Below, one piece after another: positions 27,072-36,079 of a stretch of 64,000 bases of DNA (position 1 is its first letter; each line of letters starts with the position of its first letter). A program made the position numbers and the translations under genes. The DNA comes from Flavobacteriaceae bacterium. GTDB lineage: Bacteria; Bacteroidota; Bacteroidia; Flavobacteriales; Weeksellaceae. Where the stretch lies: positions 17,804 to 81,803 of the forward strand of contig JAITMJ010000103.1 in assembly GCA_031277475.1 (NCBI GenBank), written 5' to 3'. Below the pieces are notes generated by a model. It was not told the origin of the DNA, ran no database searches, and was given only the letters and a program-made list of their open reading frames with translations.

Positions 27072-27578
27072 ATGAATTTAAATTTTTGCCCGAAATGCGG
27101 CTGCAAAATTTTGCAATGGGACGGCGAAAAAAAATGGAATTGCAGCGGTTGCGATTTTGTTTTGTTTCACAATGTTGCGACGGCTGTTGCCGTATTGATA
27201 AAATGCAAAGACGAAATTCTGTTTACCCGAAGAAACCATGAGCCGCAAAAAGGAAAACTCGATTTGGCGGGCGGATTTTCAGATCCGAAAGAATCTGCGG
27301 AAACCACTTGCAAAAGGGAAATTTTTGAAGAATTAAATCTGAAAATCGAAGAATCCGATTTGAAATATCTCGGAAGTTTACCCAATGTTTATGTTTACGA
27401 AAACATTCCATATAACACTTTGGATTTGTTTTATTCCTATGAATTAAAAGAAAAATTTGAAATAAAAATTGAAAAATCCGAAATTTCCGAAGCGGTTTGG
27501 ATTAAAATTTCCGAACTGAATCTTGAAGATATTGCTTTTGAATCGCAGAAAATTTTTTTTTCCGAGTATAGATTTTAA
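27072..27578 (+). CDS. NUDIX hydrolase with N-terminal zinc ribbon
   Basis: The 168-residue protein starts with a zinc ribbon (CPKCGCKI...WNCSGCDF) followed by a NUDIX fold. The NUDIX box reads GGFSDPKESAETTCKREIFEELNL, matching G-x5-E-x7-REUxEExGU. Zinc-ribbon NUDIX enzymes of this layout often act on NADH or other nucleotide diphosphates, but specificity is not visible. ATG at 27072 is preferred over a TTG two codons upstream. Confidence 0.9.
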   Translation: MNLNFCPKCGCKILQWDGEKKWNCSGCDFVLFHNVATAVAVLIKCKDEILFTRRNHEPQKGKLDLAGGFSDPKESAETTCKREIFEELNLKIEESDLKYLGSLPNVYVYENIPYNTLDLFYSYELKEKFEIKIEKSEISEAVWIKISELNLEDIAFESQKIFFSEYRF

Positions 27579-27582
27579 GAAA

Positions 27583-27618
27583 CAAAAAAAGCAGCAAACA
27601 AAAAAGTCTGCTGCTACT
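27583..27618 (-). terminator. Terminator of the S46 peptidase gene
   Basis: On the minus strand AGCAGCA-gacttttttgttt-TGCTGCT is followed by seven T. It lies 30 nt beyond the S46 gene stop. Confidence 0.8.
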
Positions 27619-27647
27619 AAAAAAACAATTTTAAATAGTTACATTAT

Positions 27648-29786
27648 TCACTCCACCAAATTCAGTTCGCTGATGATGTTTTGGGCGTTTCCGTATTTTT
27701 CGATGACCCACAACACGAAACGAACATCCACGTTGATGGTTCGTTGCCATTCTTCGATGAAAACGATGTCGCCGCTCAAGGCTTCGCTGTTTCCGTCGAA
27801 CGCCAAACCGAGCAATCTTCCGTTTCCGTCAATCACGGGCGAGCCGGAATTTCCGCCGGTAATATCATTGTTGGAAAGGAAATTCACTTGAAGCAATTTG
27901 GTTTTCGGATCGGCGTATCTGCCGAAATCTTTTTTGTTCACGAGGTCTATGAATTTTTGAGGCAAATCAAATTCTTCGTCGCCTTTTTTGTATTTCGCAA
28001 CCACGCCTCGCGCATCGGTGTAATAATTGTCTTTTGCAGAAATTCCAAAGTATTGGCGGTCGGTTCTTTGCGGCAGCGTGTCGATGTTTCCGTAGGTCAA
28101 TCTCATTGTGGAATTGGCATCCGGATAGAATTTTTTGTCTGGTTGAGATTTCATTAAACCATCCAAAAACAATCGAGAATCGGTTTGAAAACGGTCATCA
28201 ATTTCGGTGTATTTTTCGATGGAAGATTTTTGATCGTTCACAAAACCTTCGGCTAATTGTCGAATCGGGTCGGCTTCCAAAACGCGGTCGGGATTATTAA
28301 AAAAAGCAAGAACAGATGCTTTGTTGGCGAAAATAGATAGGGTTGCCATTTGTTCCAAATCCGAAGTTTTTACATCCATCAATGTTTTTGAAATATCGCG
28401 TTTGCTGACTTTTTTCTGATAAAGATCAATCATTTTCACGAGCATTTCTTTTTCTAAATTTTCATTAAAACCGTCGTAAGTTCTTTCGATGGCATCCAAA
28501 ACTTTTTGTTTCATCGCTTCTTTTCCGGCATCGTCTTGTTCGGAATATGTTTTAAACAGATTTCCCAAAGTATATCCGGCGATGATGTATTTCACATTTC
28601 TTTGCAACTGTGCGGAATAATTTCTTTCCACATTTCTCTCTGAAATTTTTTGATAATAGCCTTCAATATTTTTCAAAACATTGCCGTAATCGGCTTGATT
28701 TTCCGGTGTGGAAGCCCATTTTCCGAAAGTTTGTTCGAGTTTTTGTTTATCGCCGATGGTGTTGTTTTTATAAACCGCATCTATCGTTCCTTGCCGATTT
28801 TTCCAATAGTTTGCAACGCCGGCGTATTGAGATGCGTAGTCCAATTTCGTGGCTTGATCTTTATCCATATATTTTTTCATCACGTCCATCGCAAGTTTCG
28901 AGGCTTCTACCCAAGCCGGATAATCTTTGGAAACCATTTGCGTGATGCCGTAGGAAGTCAGATACCGATTGGTTCTTCCGGGAAAACCGAGAATCATCGC
29001 GAAATCTCCGGGTTGATAGCCTTTTAAAGAAATCGGCAGCGAATGTTTTGGCGAAAGCGGAATGTTTGATTCGGAATATTCCGCCGGATTTCCATTGGCA
29101 TCGGCATAAATTCTAAATACGGAAAAATCTGCGGTGTGTCTTGGCCATTCCCAATTATCGGTATCTCCTCCGAATTTTCCGAGCGAACTCGGCGGTGTTC
29201 CTACCAATCTTACGTCTTTAAAATCCTGATACACAAAATAATAGAATTCGTTTCCATTAAAGAAATCTCGAACCACGACGGTATATTTTCCGTTTTCGGA
29301 GTTTTCATTTTCGATGGCTTTGTATTCTTCTTCGATTATTTTTTTGCGGTCTTCGGCGGAAATATTGTTGCCTAATCTTGCATTGATGCGAGCGGAAACA
29401 TCGTCCATTCTCACCAAAAATCTCACGGTAACGCCTTTTGCGGGGAGTTCATCGGATTTTTTCATCGCCCAAAAACCGTTCGTCAAATAATCTTTTTCCG
29501 GCGTAGAAAGTGCGGCAATGCTTGCATATCCGCAATGGTGATTGGTAAAAAGCAAACCTTCTTTGGAAACGACTTCAGCGGTGCATCCGCCGGCGAATTG
29601 CACAATTGCGTCTTTCATACTCGAAGAGTTCACGGAATAAATTTCTTCCGGCGTGAGGTGCAGTCCTTCTTTTTGCATATCCACGCCGTTCAATCTTTTG
29701 ATGAGCATTAAAAGCCACATTCCTTCATCGGCTTTCATTTGCAGGAAACTCGTAAGGAAAACGAGTAACAAAAATATTTTCTTCAT
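27648..29786 (-). CDS. S46 family dipeptidyl-peptidase (DPP7/DPP11-like)
   Basis: The 712-residue exported serine peptidase releases dipeptides from the N-terminus of oligopeptides in the periplasm. It has a signal peptide (MKKIFLLLVFLTSFLQMKADEG). The catalytic His is in LLFTNHHCGY, the Asp in the FGGDTDNWEWPRHTADF segment, and the Ser in GGNSGSPVIDGNGRL. It fits Bacteroidota that feed on peptides. Whether it prefers hydrophobic (DPP7) or acidic (DPP11) P1 residues cannot be decided safely by eye. Confidence 0.94.
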   Translation of the reverse strand: MKKIFLLLVFLTSFLQMKADEGMWLLMLIKRLNGVDMQKEGLHLTPEEIYSVNSSSMKDAIVQFAGGCTAEVVSKEGLLFTNHHCGYASIAALSTPEKDYLTNGFWAMKKSDELPAKGVTVRFLVRMDDVSARINARLGNNISAEDRKKIIEEEYKAIENENSENGKYTVVVRDFFNGNEFYYFVYQDFKDVRLVGTPPSSLGKFGGDTDNWEWPRHTADFSVFRIYADANGNPAEYSESNIPLSPKHSLPISLKGYQPGDFAMILGFPGRTNRYLTSYGITQMVSKDYPAWVEASKLAMDVMKKYMDKDQATKLDYASQYAGVANYWKNRQGTIDAVYKNNTIGDKQKLEQTFGKWASTPENQADYGNVLKNIEGYYQKISERNVERNYSAQLQRNVKYIIAGYTLGNLFKTYSEQDDAGKEAMKQKVLDAIERTYDGFNENLEKEMLVKMIDLYQKKVSKRDISKTLMDVKTSDLEQMATLSIFANKASVLAFFNNPDRVLEADPIRQLAEGFVNDQKSSIEKYTEIDDRFQTDSRLFLDGLMKSQPDKKFYPDANSTMRLTYGNIDTLPQRTDRQYFGISAKDNYYTDARGVVAKYKKGDEEFDLPQKFIDLVNKKDFGRYADPKTKLLQVNFLSNNDITGGNSGSPVIDGNGRLLGLAFDGNSEALSGDIVFIEEWQRTINVDVRFVLWVIEKYGNAQNIISELNLVE

Positions 29787-29910
29787 TTTTTAAAAAATTT
29801 AAATAATGGCTAATATACGGAAATTTGGCGGGAAAACAGATATAGACAATGAAAAAATTTGGTTAAAATAGGGAGATTAAAATTTAACAGATTGGTACTA
29901 AAAAAAATCT

Positions 29911-29918
29911 TAAATTTG
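29911..29918 (+). promoter_or_regulatory. -7 box TAAATTTG upstream of tRNA-Pro
   Basis: TAAATTTG fits TAnnTTTG, 18 nt before the tRNA. A TTG lies 16 nt upstream (29892-29894). Confidence 0.6.
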
Positions 29919-29936
29919 TATCCTTTCAATTTATTT

Positions 29937-30010
29937 CGGGACGTAGCGCAGCCCGGTAGCGCACTTGCATGGGGTGCAAGGGGTCGTCGGTTCAAATCCG
30001 GTCGTCCCGA
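29937..30010 (+). tRNA. tRNA-Pro (GGG)
   Basis: A full cloverleaf is visible: acceptor CGGGACG/CGTCCCG, D arm GCGC...GCGC, anticodon stem CTTGC/GCAAG with loop ATGGGGT giving anticodon GGG, and T arm with GGTTCAAATCC. Discriminator A at 30010; no CCA is encoded. Confidence 0.95.
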
Positions 30011-30015
30011 CTGAT

Positions 30016-30046
30016 TGGACAGAGAAAAAATCTTTGTCCTTTTTTG
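30016..30046 (+). terminator. Terminator after tRNA-Pro
   Basis: GGACA-gagaaaaaatctt-TGTCC followed by TTTTTT, directly after the tRNA. Confidence 0.75.
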
Positions 30047-30086
30047 TTTTCTTTTCGGATTTATTAAAATGGGAGAGAGGACATAT

Positions 30087-30557
30087 TTAATTATCTATCC
30101 TCAAAAACGCGGATCTTTCCTTGAAAGTTTTTTGTTCGAGTTCCACGAAAAATTGGCGAAACAATTCTTGAATTTCTTTTGGCTGGCTTTGGGATTTTCG
30201 GGTTTGAACGTTGAAATAAATCACCGTAATCCATAAAACCGAATGTATGATTTTTCCGTCCAAACTTTTCATCAAAATTTCGGCTTTTGCAGTTTTATCT
30301 GAAATTTCAATGATTTTGCTGGAAATCATCACGCGAACATTTGCGCGAACCTCCTTTAAATAAGCGATTTCATTTTGAACGGCAATCCACGTGCAACCTG
30401 TTTTTTTCAAGTATTCTTCATAAGTGAATCCGTAGAATTTTTCAACGTGATCTTCCCGTGCATTCAGCATATATTCCAAATATTTCACGTTGTTGAGATG
30501 TCCGATCGGATCGCAATCGCTGAAACGGATTTTAACTTCTGTGGAAATTTCTTTCAT
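30087..30557 (-). CDS. Acyl-CoA thioesterase, hotdog fold (4HBT/YbgC-like)
   Basis: The 156-residue protein begins KIRFSDCDPIGHLNNVKYLEYM, the classic R-[FY]-x-D-x-D-x-x-G-H-[LV]-N-N-x-x-Y motif of 4-hydroxybenzoyl-CoA thioesterase-like hotdog enzymes. Later strands (EIAYLKEVRANVRVMISSK) fit the same fold. It probably hydrolyses an acyl-CoA in the cytoplasm; the natural substrate is unknown. It converges on tRNA-Pro. Confidence 0.88.
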   Translation of the reverse strand: MKEISTEVKIRFSDCDPIGHLNNVKYLEYMLNAREDHVEKFYGFTYEEYLKKTGCTWIAVQNEIAYLKEVRANVRVMISSKIIEISDKTAKAEILMKSLDGKIIHSVLWITVIYFNVQTRKSQSQPKEIQELFRQFFVELEQKTFKERSAFLRIDN

Positions 30558-30604
30558 TTTTTTTTAATTCAAAATTCAATGTTCAAAATTCAAAGTTTAA
30601 AACA

Positions 30605-30628
30605 TTTCGACAGGCTCAGTGTGACAAA
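30605..30628 (-). repeat. Family B repeat (GTCACACTGAG...TCGA)
   Basis: TTCGACAGGCTCAGTGTGACA is the reverse complement of the word inserted in mfd at 23387-23406 and of 37500-37520. It sits between two same-strand genes. Confidence 0.7.
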
Positions 30629-30633
30629 TTAAA

Positions 30634-30676
30634 AACAAAAACCGCCCTTTCGCCGAAAGACGAAACGAGACGGTTT
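30634..30676 (-). terminator. Terminator of the OmpH pair
   Basis: On the minus strand AAACCG...CGGTTTTTGTTTTT encloses CTTTC-GGC-GAAAG. It lies just after the stop of the second OmpH gene. Confidence 0.7.
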
Positions 30677-30695
30677 TCTGTCTAAAAATTATTTG

Positions 30696-31196
30696 TTATT
30701 GTAATTTTAACTCTTTTTTCACGAGGTCGGTGATGTCCGGTCCGTTTCTGTAGATGAAGTTGTTTACGTCAAAAATAAAATCGTAACCATTGGCTTTTGC
30801 AACCGTTTCTACTGCTTTGTTCACGCTATCAATAATAGGTTTCAAAAGATCCTGTCTTTTCTTGGCAAGATCGTTCTCGGCAGTAGCATAAAGTTGTTGC
30901 AAATTCTGTTGTTCTTTTTGAAGTTCGGCTTCTTTGGCTTTTCTTTGATCTTCGGTCAGATTTACGCCCTCAACTTTCTGATAATTTTCTACTTTGGCCT
31001 GAAAATCTGCGGCTAATTTATCCAACGCGTCACCTTTTGTTTTACTGACATTTTCCAATTCTGTTTGCATGGTCTTGGTTGCCGGCATTAATGTTAAAAC
31101 ACCCTCATAATCTACCGATGCGATTTTCTGTGCATTTGCAATTCCTGCAAACGTGAGCAACATTGTGGTTGCTAAAAATAAACTCAATTTTCTCAT
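30696..31196 (-). CDS. OmpH/Skp-type periplasmic chaperone
   Basis: The 166-residue protein has a signal peptide (MRKLSLFLATTMLLTFAGIANAQ). An OmpH domain follows: a first strand KIASVDYEGVLTLMP, then a long alpha-helical coiled coil rich in K/E/Q (EAELQKEQQNLQQLYATAENDLAKK), and a closing DFIFDVNNFIYRN strand. Skp-type trimers hold unfolded outer-membrane proteins for BamA. It is the last gene of the bamA-(kinase-like)-ompH-ompH series on the minus strand. Confidence 0.92.
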   Translation of the reverse strand: MRKLSLFLATTMLLTFAGIANAQKIASVDYEGVLTLMPATKTMQTELENVSKTKGDALDKLAADFQAKVENYQKVEGVNLTEDQRKAKEAELQKEQQNLQQLYATAENDLAKKRQDLLKPIIDSVNKAVETVAKANGYDFIFDVNNFIYRNGPDITDLVKKELKLQ

Positions 31197-31283
31197 TACT
31201 TTACTTACTTATTTATTTAATTATATTTTGCTTTACGCTTTAGGCAGTAGGCATGAAGCCTGTTGCTTATTGCTTGTCGCTTT

Positions 31284-31955
31284 TTATCTTTTTCCCGGTG
31301 GTGCTTGCGGTGTTTTCACACTACCGCTGTTTATTGCACCTGCGCCCGAATTTCTTGTAGCCGGAGTAGTTCTTGTTCCGGAGGTTTTGTTTCCTGTGTT
31401 TGTTTTGGTATTGGCTTTTCCCGGAGTTGTTTTGTCTTTATCTTTTTTATCCGGATTATCTTTAATCAGCAAATTTAATACTTTATCTGTATAATCGTAT
31501 CTTTTATCTAAAAAAAGTACATTATTTTCGTTTTTATCTAAAACTATGCCCAAACTGTTTTTCTCGGAAACGGTTTTTATGGCGTTCCAAATTTGGTCTT
31601 GAAAAGGTTTTGCGAGGTTGGCTCTGGCTCCGTTTATTTCGCCGTTTCCTCCGAATTTGGCGGTCAGCATTTGTTTGATTTCTTTGTTCAAATCGTCCAC
31701 TTCTTTTTCGCGCTGTTTCAGTTGTTCGCCTACCAAAAGCACACGTTCATTTTCCAACAAGGCTTTTTTCTTATCGTATTCTGCTTGCAAATTTTGAACT
31801 TCTTTTTGCCAAGCGTTGATTTGTGTGTTCAGTCTTCCTTCCGCTTCTTTATATTGCGGAAGTTGGCTCAAAATATAGTCGGTGTCCACCACTCCGATTT
31901 TTTGGGCTTTGGCAAAAACCGAAAATATAATCAATATGAATATTATTTTTTTCAT
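31284..31955 (-). CDS. OmpH/Skp-type chaperone with low-complexity tail
   Basis: The 223-residue protein has a signal peptide (MKKIIFILIIFSVFAKAQ), the OmpH first strand KIGVVDTDYILSQLPQY, and a coiled coil (EVQNLQAEYDKKKALLENERV). The last ~50 residues are a Lys/Thr/Gly/Pro-rich disordered tail (TPGKANTKTNTGNKTSG). It is 87 nt upstream of the other OmpH gene and paralogous to it. Both are usually downstream of bamA in Flavobacteriia. Confidence 0.92.
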   Translation of the reverse strand: MKKIIFILIIFSVFAKAQKIGVVDTDYILSQLPQYKEAEGRLNTQINAWQKEVQNLQAEYDKKKALLENERVLLVGEQLKQREKEVDDLNKEIKQMLTAKFGGNGEINGARANLAKPFQDQIWNAIKTVSEKNSLGIVLDKNENNVLFLDKRYDYTDKVLNLLIKDNPDKKDKDKTTPGKANTKTNTGNKTSGTRTTPATRNSGAGAINSGSVKTPQAPPGKR

Positions 31956-32132
31956 TGTTTTCTTTTGTATTAATGTAAAACGTAAAATGTAGTTATGTAT
32001 TTTGCTGTTCGCTATTTTTCTTTTTTGGCGGGTGCAAAGTTAAATAATTCCTTTCAATGTAGCAACGTATTAAAATTTTAAACATTTGTGGCGGTGTTTA
32101 ATGATTGCGAAATATCCAACATAAAATCTACA

Positions 32133-32756
32133 TTATTTCCAAAATTCGTCCGTAAGGTAGAATACAGTGTCTATAAAATAGAGGATATTATTTTGAGTGA
32201 GGACATTTTCATCATGCAAATCCTCTAAAATAATACCTAAATCCGCATTATAATAATCATTATTACGGGAATTTAAAAAACCATTTTGTTCTAAAAACAG
32301 TTTTACCGTCTGTAAATCCGTTGCAGAATCTGCTTCCACAAAATTTTGTTGAACAACAGCGTACAGAATATTGTTATCTTTTGTAAATCCAAGTAATTCG
32401 TATGCGGTATCTGAGAAAAAATAATTGTGCAACAATAAATTATGAAGATAATCTTCCCAAGAAACGTAATAAATGGAGTCATTCAGTTTGAGGACAGATT
32501 TCGTGTTTTTTAGAAAAACCCTCTGTTCGGCTCCCTCACTTACATATTGCGTGAAATTTATGTTGTTTATCCATAGATTATTTTGAGAAATATAATGTTC
32601 TAATTGCGCTGTTTCCTGTTTTTTGAAGAACTTTGAATTTTTAGTTTCTGTGCCTGTTTTCGCGCTTTCTCTAAGGTAACCGGAGATTGCTTGGATAATT
32701 GTTCCAAACCTAACCTTGTTCTTTCCTGAAAGGATATTGCGTAACTCATTTTTCAT
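32133..32756 (-). CDS. Protein-kinase-like domain protein (polyvalent-protein type)
   Basis: The 207-residue protein has no signal peptide. Near the C-terminus it reads EDLHDENVL (H181, D182, N184) and then YFIDTVFYL (D196). These mimic the kinase catalytic loop H-x-D/E-N and the metal-binding D of DFG. A VFLKNTKSVLKLND segment (about residue 75-90) could hold the ATP-lysine strand. This looks like the reduced kinase domain seen in phage and plasmid polyvalent proteins. Being wedged between bamA and the ompH genes, next to repeats, suggests acquisition. The function is an inference. Confidence 0.55.
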   Translation of the reverse strand: MKNELRNILSGKNKVRFGTIIQAISGYLRESAKTGTETKNSKFFKKQETAQLEHYISQNNLWINNINFTQYVSEGAEQRVFLKNTKSVLKLNDSIYYVSWEDYLHNLLLHNYFFSDTAYELLGFTKDNNILYAVVQQNFVEADSATDLQTVKLFLEQNGFLNSRNNDYYNADLGIILEDLHDENVLTQNNILYFIDTVFYLTDEFWK

Positions 32757-32835
32757 TGATTTTTGCTCTTTGCGAAATTACAAAATATTTTTTTACGGTG
32801 ATTTGGCAATGAACAAAAATTTGTTTTGGCTATCG

Positions 32836-32955
32836 GGTTTTGCCTCATTAATTTTTATTTTTTTTCAAAGGAATCGGCGAATCCTTTGGATTTGCCTCAT
32901 TGCTTTTTCTATTATTTTCAATGGAATCGGCGAATCCTTCGGATTTGCGTGAGGG
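32836..32955 (+). repeat. Family A tandem repeat, two units
   Basis: Two units of TTTGCCTCATT...T-tract...AATGGAATCGGCGAATCCTT(C/T)GGATTTG lie here in the plus orientation. The trailing GGATTT...AAATCC part blends into the next element. Confidence 0.75.
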
Positions 32956-33080
32956 ATGGAAGTGGAAATCCTTTTTTTTCGGTTGGGATTTTTGCGGAGG
33001 CAAAAAAAAGATTGCAACGGACAGCCCGACCCGAGCGGCTGTAATGCTTTGGCGAGGGACACGCCCAAGAAATAGTAAAT
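32940..33080. repeat. Intergenic element with two inverted repeats
   Basis: GGATTTGCGTGAGGGATGGA...GAAATCC (32940-32971) is followed by ACAGCC-cgacccgagc-GGCTGT near 33022-33043. It looks like a folded transcript end rather than a gene. Only this copy is present in the window. Confidence 0.4.
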
Positions 33081-33157
33081 TTTTTATTCAATCTAAAATT
33101 TAATAATTCAAAAAGTCTTCCCGATGAATCGGGACAAGTCGTGTCTCGTGTCTTGGT

Positions 33158-33210
33158 TGCCTCAATTATTTTTATTATTTTTAATGGAATCGGCGAATCT
33201 CGTTCCTCGA
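33158..33210 (+). repeat. Family A repeat, single truncated unit
   Basis: TTGCCTCAATTATTTTTATT, then TTTTTAATGGAATCGGCGAA, matches the family A unit but lacks the CCTTCGG mini-hairpin. It abuts the 3' end of bamA. Confidence 0.65.
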
Positions 33211-33224
33211 TTTCTCAAAGTCTA

Positions 33225-35864
33225 TTACAGCGATTGATTCATCAAGAAATGTGTTTTCCAGCCGGAAGGTTCGGTTCCGTAGATGGTTCTGTCGAATCCG
33301 TATGCAAAATCGAAACCAATCAATCCGAAAGCACCCATATAAACGCGGATTCCAACACCAACGGAACGTTTCAACTGAAACGGATTGTAGGTTCCGAATC
33401 TTTCCCACGCATTTCCGGCTTCCACAAACGTCAATCCGAAAATTTTCGCCGTTTGGCTCATCGAAATCGGATAGCGCAATTCCATTGTAAATCTGTTGTA
33501 AATCGTGGCTCCGCCGTAAGGCGTAACGTCGTCTAAACCTCCGCCTGTGGAACTCGAATCTTCGTAACCTCTCAAGGGAACGAGTTCTCTGCCGTCAAAT
33601 CTTCCGGCTAAAAGTCCGGTTCCGCCTACATAAAATCTTTCAAACGGCGGTGCTCCGAGTTTTTTGTTGTATCCGTCTAAAAATCCCATTTCCGCTCCGG
33701 CTCTTAAAACCAATTTTCCGACTACCGTATTGTAAGTATCGGCTTTTAATTTCACTTTATAAAATTCCAACCATTTGTATTTGTCCACCACCGACATATT
33801 GTCGTAGTCTTTATTTCCGAACAAAGAATACGGCGGTGTGAATTTTATGGAGGCTTCAATGTTCGAGCCTTGTGTCGGGAAAATCGGGTCAATACCTGCG
33901 GAATTTCTGCTTAAACCGATATTAAAACTGAAATTTTTTGCAGAGCCGTTGTTTTCCACCGTATCGCCGAATTGGAAAGGATAATTTTCAAAATCGTAAC
34001 TCTGATATTGGATTCCGGTGTAAAGCGAGAAATAATCGTCAGGCCATTTCAACATTCGGTTCAAACCGACGCTTGCGGAAAATATATTTAATTTTTGAGT
34101 TGCCCCGAATTGGTCTTGATATCTCACCAAAGATTGATTCAAACCGACTGAAAGTGCAGTTGGTCGCGTTCCGAAAATCCATGGTTCTACGAAGGAAATT
34201 CCGTAGTTCTGAAAATATTGTCCGGCTTGCGCCTGAATGGAAAACGTTTGTCCGTCTCCTTGCGGAACAGGTTTGAAATCCTTGAGTTTCAAGAAATTTC
34301 TCAATGAAAAATTATTAAACGTCAATCCCAAAGTTCCGATGAAAGAACCGCCGCCGTATCCTGCCTGCAACTGAACCTGAGACGAGCCTTTTTCCACGAG
34401 CGTCCATTTAATATCCACAGTATTATTTTCTTGATGAGGTTCAATTTCTTGCCCTACTTGTTGCGGATCGAAATAAGACATTCCCGCCAAATCAAAATAA
34501 GTTCTTTTGATATCGCTTTTGCTGAAAAGATTTCCGGGTTTTGTTCGCAGCGAGCGCAAAATCACATGGTCGTGCGTGGTTGTGTTTCCGCTCCAAGTTA
34601 CTTTGTTCCAAGTTGCTTTTTCGCCTTCGGTAATGCGGATTTCCAAATTTATGGAATCTCCGACCACAGATTTTTCCACCGGTGTAATGTTGGAAAACAA
34701 ATATCCGCTGTTCATATAAAGGGATTTCAAATCGGAATCATCGTCTTTTCCGCCGTCTTCGCCTACTTTTTTATTGAAACCGACCACATCGTAAATATCG
34801 CCGGTTTTGTAGCCCAAAATTCTTTCGAGAAAATCTGTGGTAAACGCAGTATTTCCTAAGAAATTGATTTCGCCGATGTAGTATTTTTTACCTTCCGTGA
34901 GGTCGATTTTAATTTGATATTCGTTTTTGGAATTTCGCCAAACGGAATCCGAAACTATTTTTGCATCGCGGAAACCGAGAGAATTGTAGTATTCCACGAG
35001 ATTGTGGCGATCTTCCTCGTATTTTTCCCGAATGAATTTTGAAGGTTTTAAAACGCCGTTCACGCCGAAACGTTTTTGTTTGGTGTCTTTCAACCCTTTT
35101 TTTCTGAGTTTGCGGTCTGAAAGTTCGGAGTTTCCGTCAAAATCAATTTTGCTGATTTTCACTCTTTTTCCTTTGTTCACTTCCACCGTCCAATCTTGCA
35201 TATTCGGATCTTTCTCGTTTGGTTTGTCGCTGATGGCAATTTTTGCATCGGCAAATCCTTTTTTGATGTATTCTTTCGGAATGTTGTTTTTTAGCGTGGC
35301 AACCAAATCTTCCGTGATTTTGGTTCCGGGTTTCAGGTTGTTGTCTTTCGCGAGTTTTTCGTTTTTAGATTTCCCGATTCCTTTTCCGGTGAATTTCACT
35401 TCGCCCAATTCTTTGAGGTCTTTAAGCCAAAATTTGAGCGTAATCGCGTTGCCTTCGATGTTTTCCACATAAACTTCCACTTCGGAAAAATTGCCGTTGT
35501 CCCAAAGTTTTTTTACGGCATTGCTGATTCTCTGTCCCGGAATTTCGATGGTTTCGCCTTTGCTGAGACCCGTAAATCTTAAAATTTGCGCTGCGGAATA
35601 TTTTTCCACGCCGTCCACCACAATATCTTTCAAAATGTATTCTCCGGTGAGATTCGGTTGAGGAATCGTATCGTTTTCAATAGCAATACTGTCGGTTTCA
35701 ATTTGAATACTGTCGTTTTCCGCTCGGAAATTATCATTAATGCGAATACTGTCGTTTTCAATGCGAACGGTATCATTTTTTACGCGAATCGTATCGGGTG
35801 AAATCTGTCCGGAAATGCCGATGGATGCCACAAACAGGATTACAGGAAATATTTTAAACTTCAT
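33225..35864 (-). CDS. bamA: Outer membrane protein assembly factor BamA
   Basis: The 879-residue protein inserts beta-barrel proteins into the outer membrane. After a signal peptide (MKFKIFPVILFVASIGISGQ) it has an unusual run of about seven 7-residue units (D-[ST]-I-x-[IV]-x-N) at residues 23-70. Several POTRA domains follow (YILKDIVVDGVEKYSAAQIL, GEVKFTGKG, YYIGEINFLGNTAFTTDFL). The C-terminal 16-strand barrel contains the GGGSFIGTLGL and VRGF-like regions. The last residue is Leu rather than the usual Phe/Trp. The run includes downstream ompH genes. Confidence 0.95.
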   Translation of the reverse strand: MKFKIFPVILFVASIGISGQISPDTIRVKNDTVRIENDSIRINDNFRAENDSIQIETDSIAIENDTIPQPNLTGEYILKDIVVDGVEKYSAAQILRFTGLSKGETIEIPGQRISNAVKKLWDNGNFSEVEVYVENIEGNAITLKFWLKDLKELGEVKFTGKGIGKSKNEKLAKDNNLKPGTKITEDLVATLKNNIPKEYIKKGFADAKIAISDKPNEKDPNMQDWTVEVNKGKRVKISKIDFDGNSELSDRKLRKKGLKDTKQKRFGVNGVLKPSKFIREKYEEDRHNLVEYYNSLGFRDAKIVSDSVWRNSKNEYQIKIDLTEGKKYYIGEINFLGNTAFTTDFLERILGYKTGDIYDVVGFNKKVGEDGGKDDDSDLKSLYMNSGYLFSNITPVEKSVVGDSINLEIRITEGEKATWNKVTWSGNTTTHDHVILRSLRTKPGNLFSKSDIKRTYFDLAGMSYFDPQQVGQEIEPHQENNTVDIKWTLVEKGSSQVQLQAGYGGGSFIGTLGLTFNNFSLRNFLKLKDFKPVPQGDGQTFSIQAQAGQYFQNYGISFVEPWIFGTRPTALSVGLNQSLVRYQDQFGATQKLNIFSASVGLNRMLKWPDDYFSLYTGIQYQSYDFENYPFQFGDTVENNGSAKNFSFNIGLSRNSAGIDPIFPTQGSNIEASIKFTPPYSLFGNKDYDNMSVVDKYKWLEFYKVKLKADTYNTVVGKLVLRAGAEMGFLDGYNKKLGAPPFERFYVGGTGLLAGRFDGRELVPLRGYEDSSSTGGGLDDVTPYGGATIYNRFTMELRYPISMSQTAKIFGLTFVEAGNAWERFGTYNPFQLKRSVGVGIRVYMGAFGLIGFDFAYGFDRTIYGTEPSGWKTHFLMNQSL

Positions 35865-36049
35865 TTTTATCGTTCTAATCTTAATTTTGTATAAAGTAAA
35901 CGCTGAATTTTGATTATTATTAACCGAACCAAAAATTCCGCCAAAAATACTACAAATAATTCACACTATCAAAAATTATATAGTCCCTTTCGGAATTTTC
36001 CCAATCCAACCTTGAAAAAAGTTTATTCCATTTTCAAATTGAAATTCCA

Positions 36050-36057
36050 TATTTTTG
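36050..36057 (+). promoter_or_regulatory. -7 box TATTTTTG upstream of ffh
   Basis: TATTTTTG fits TAnnTTTG and ends 22 nt before the ffh ATG. Confidence 0.6.
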
Positions 36058-36079
36058 CACACCATAAATTTTAAAAACT

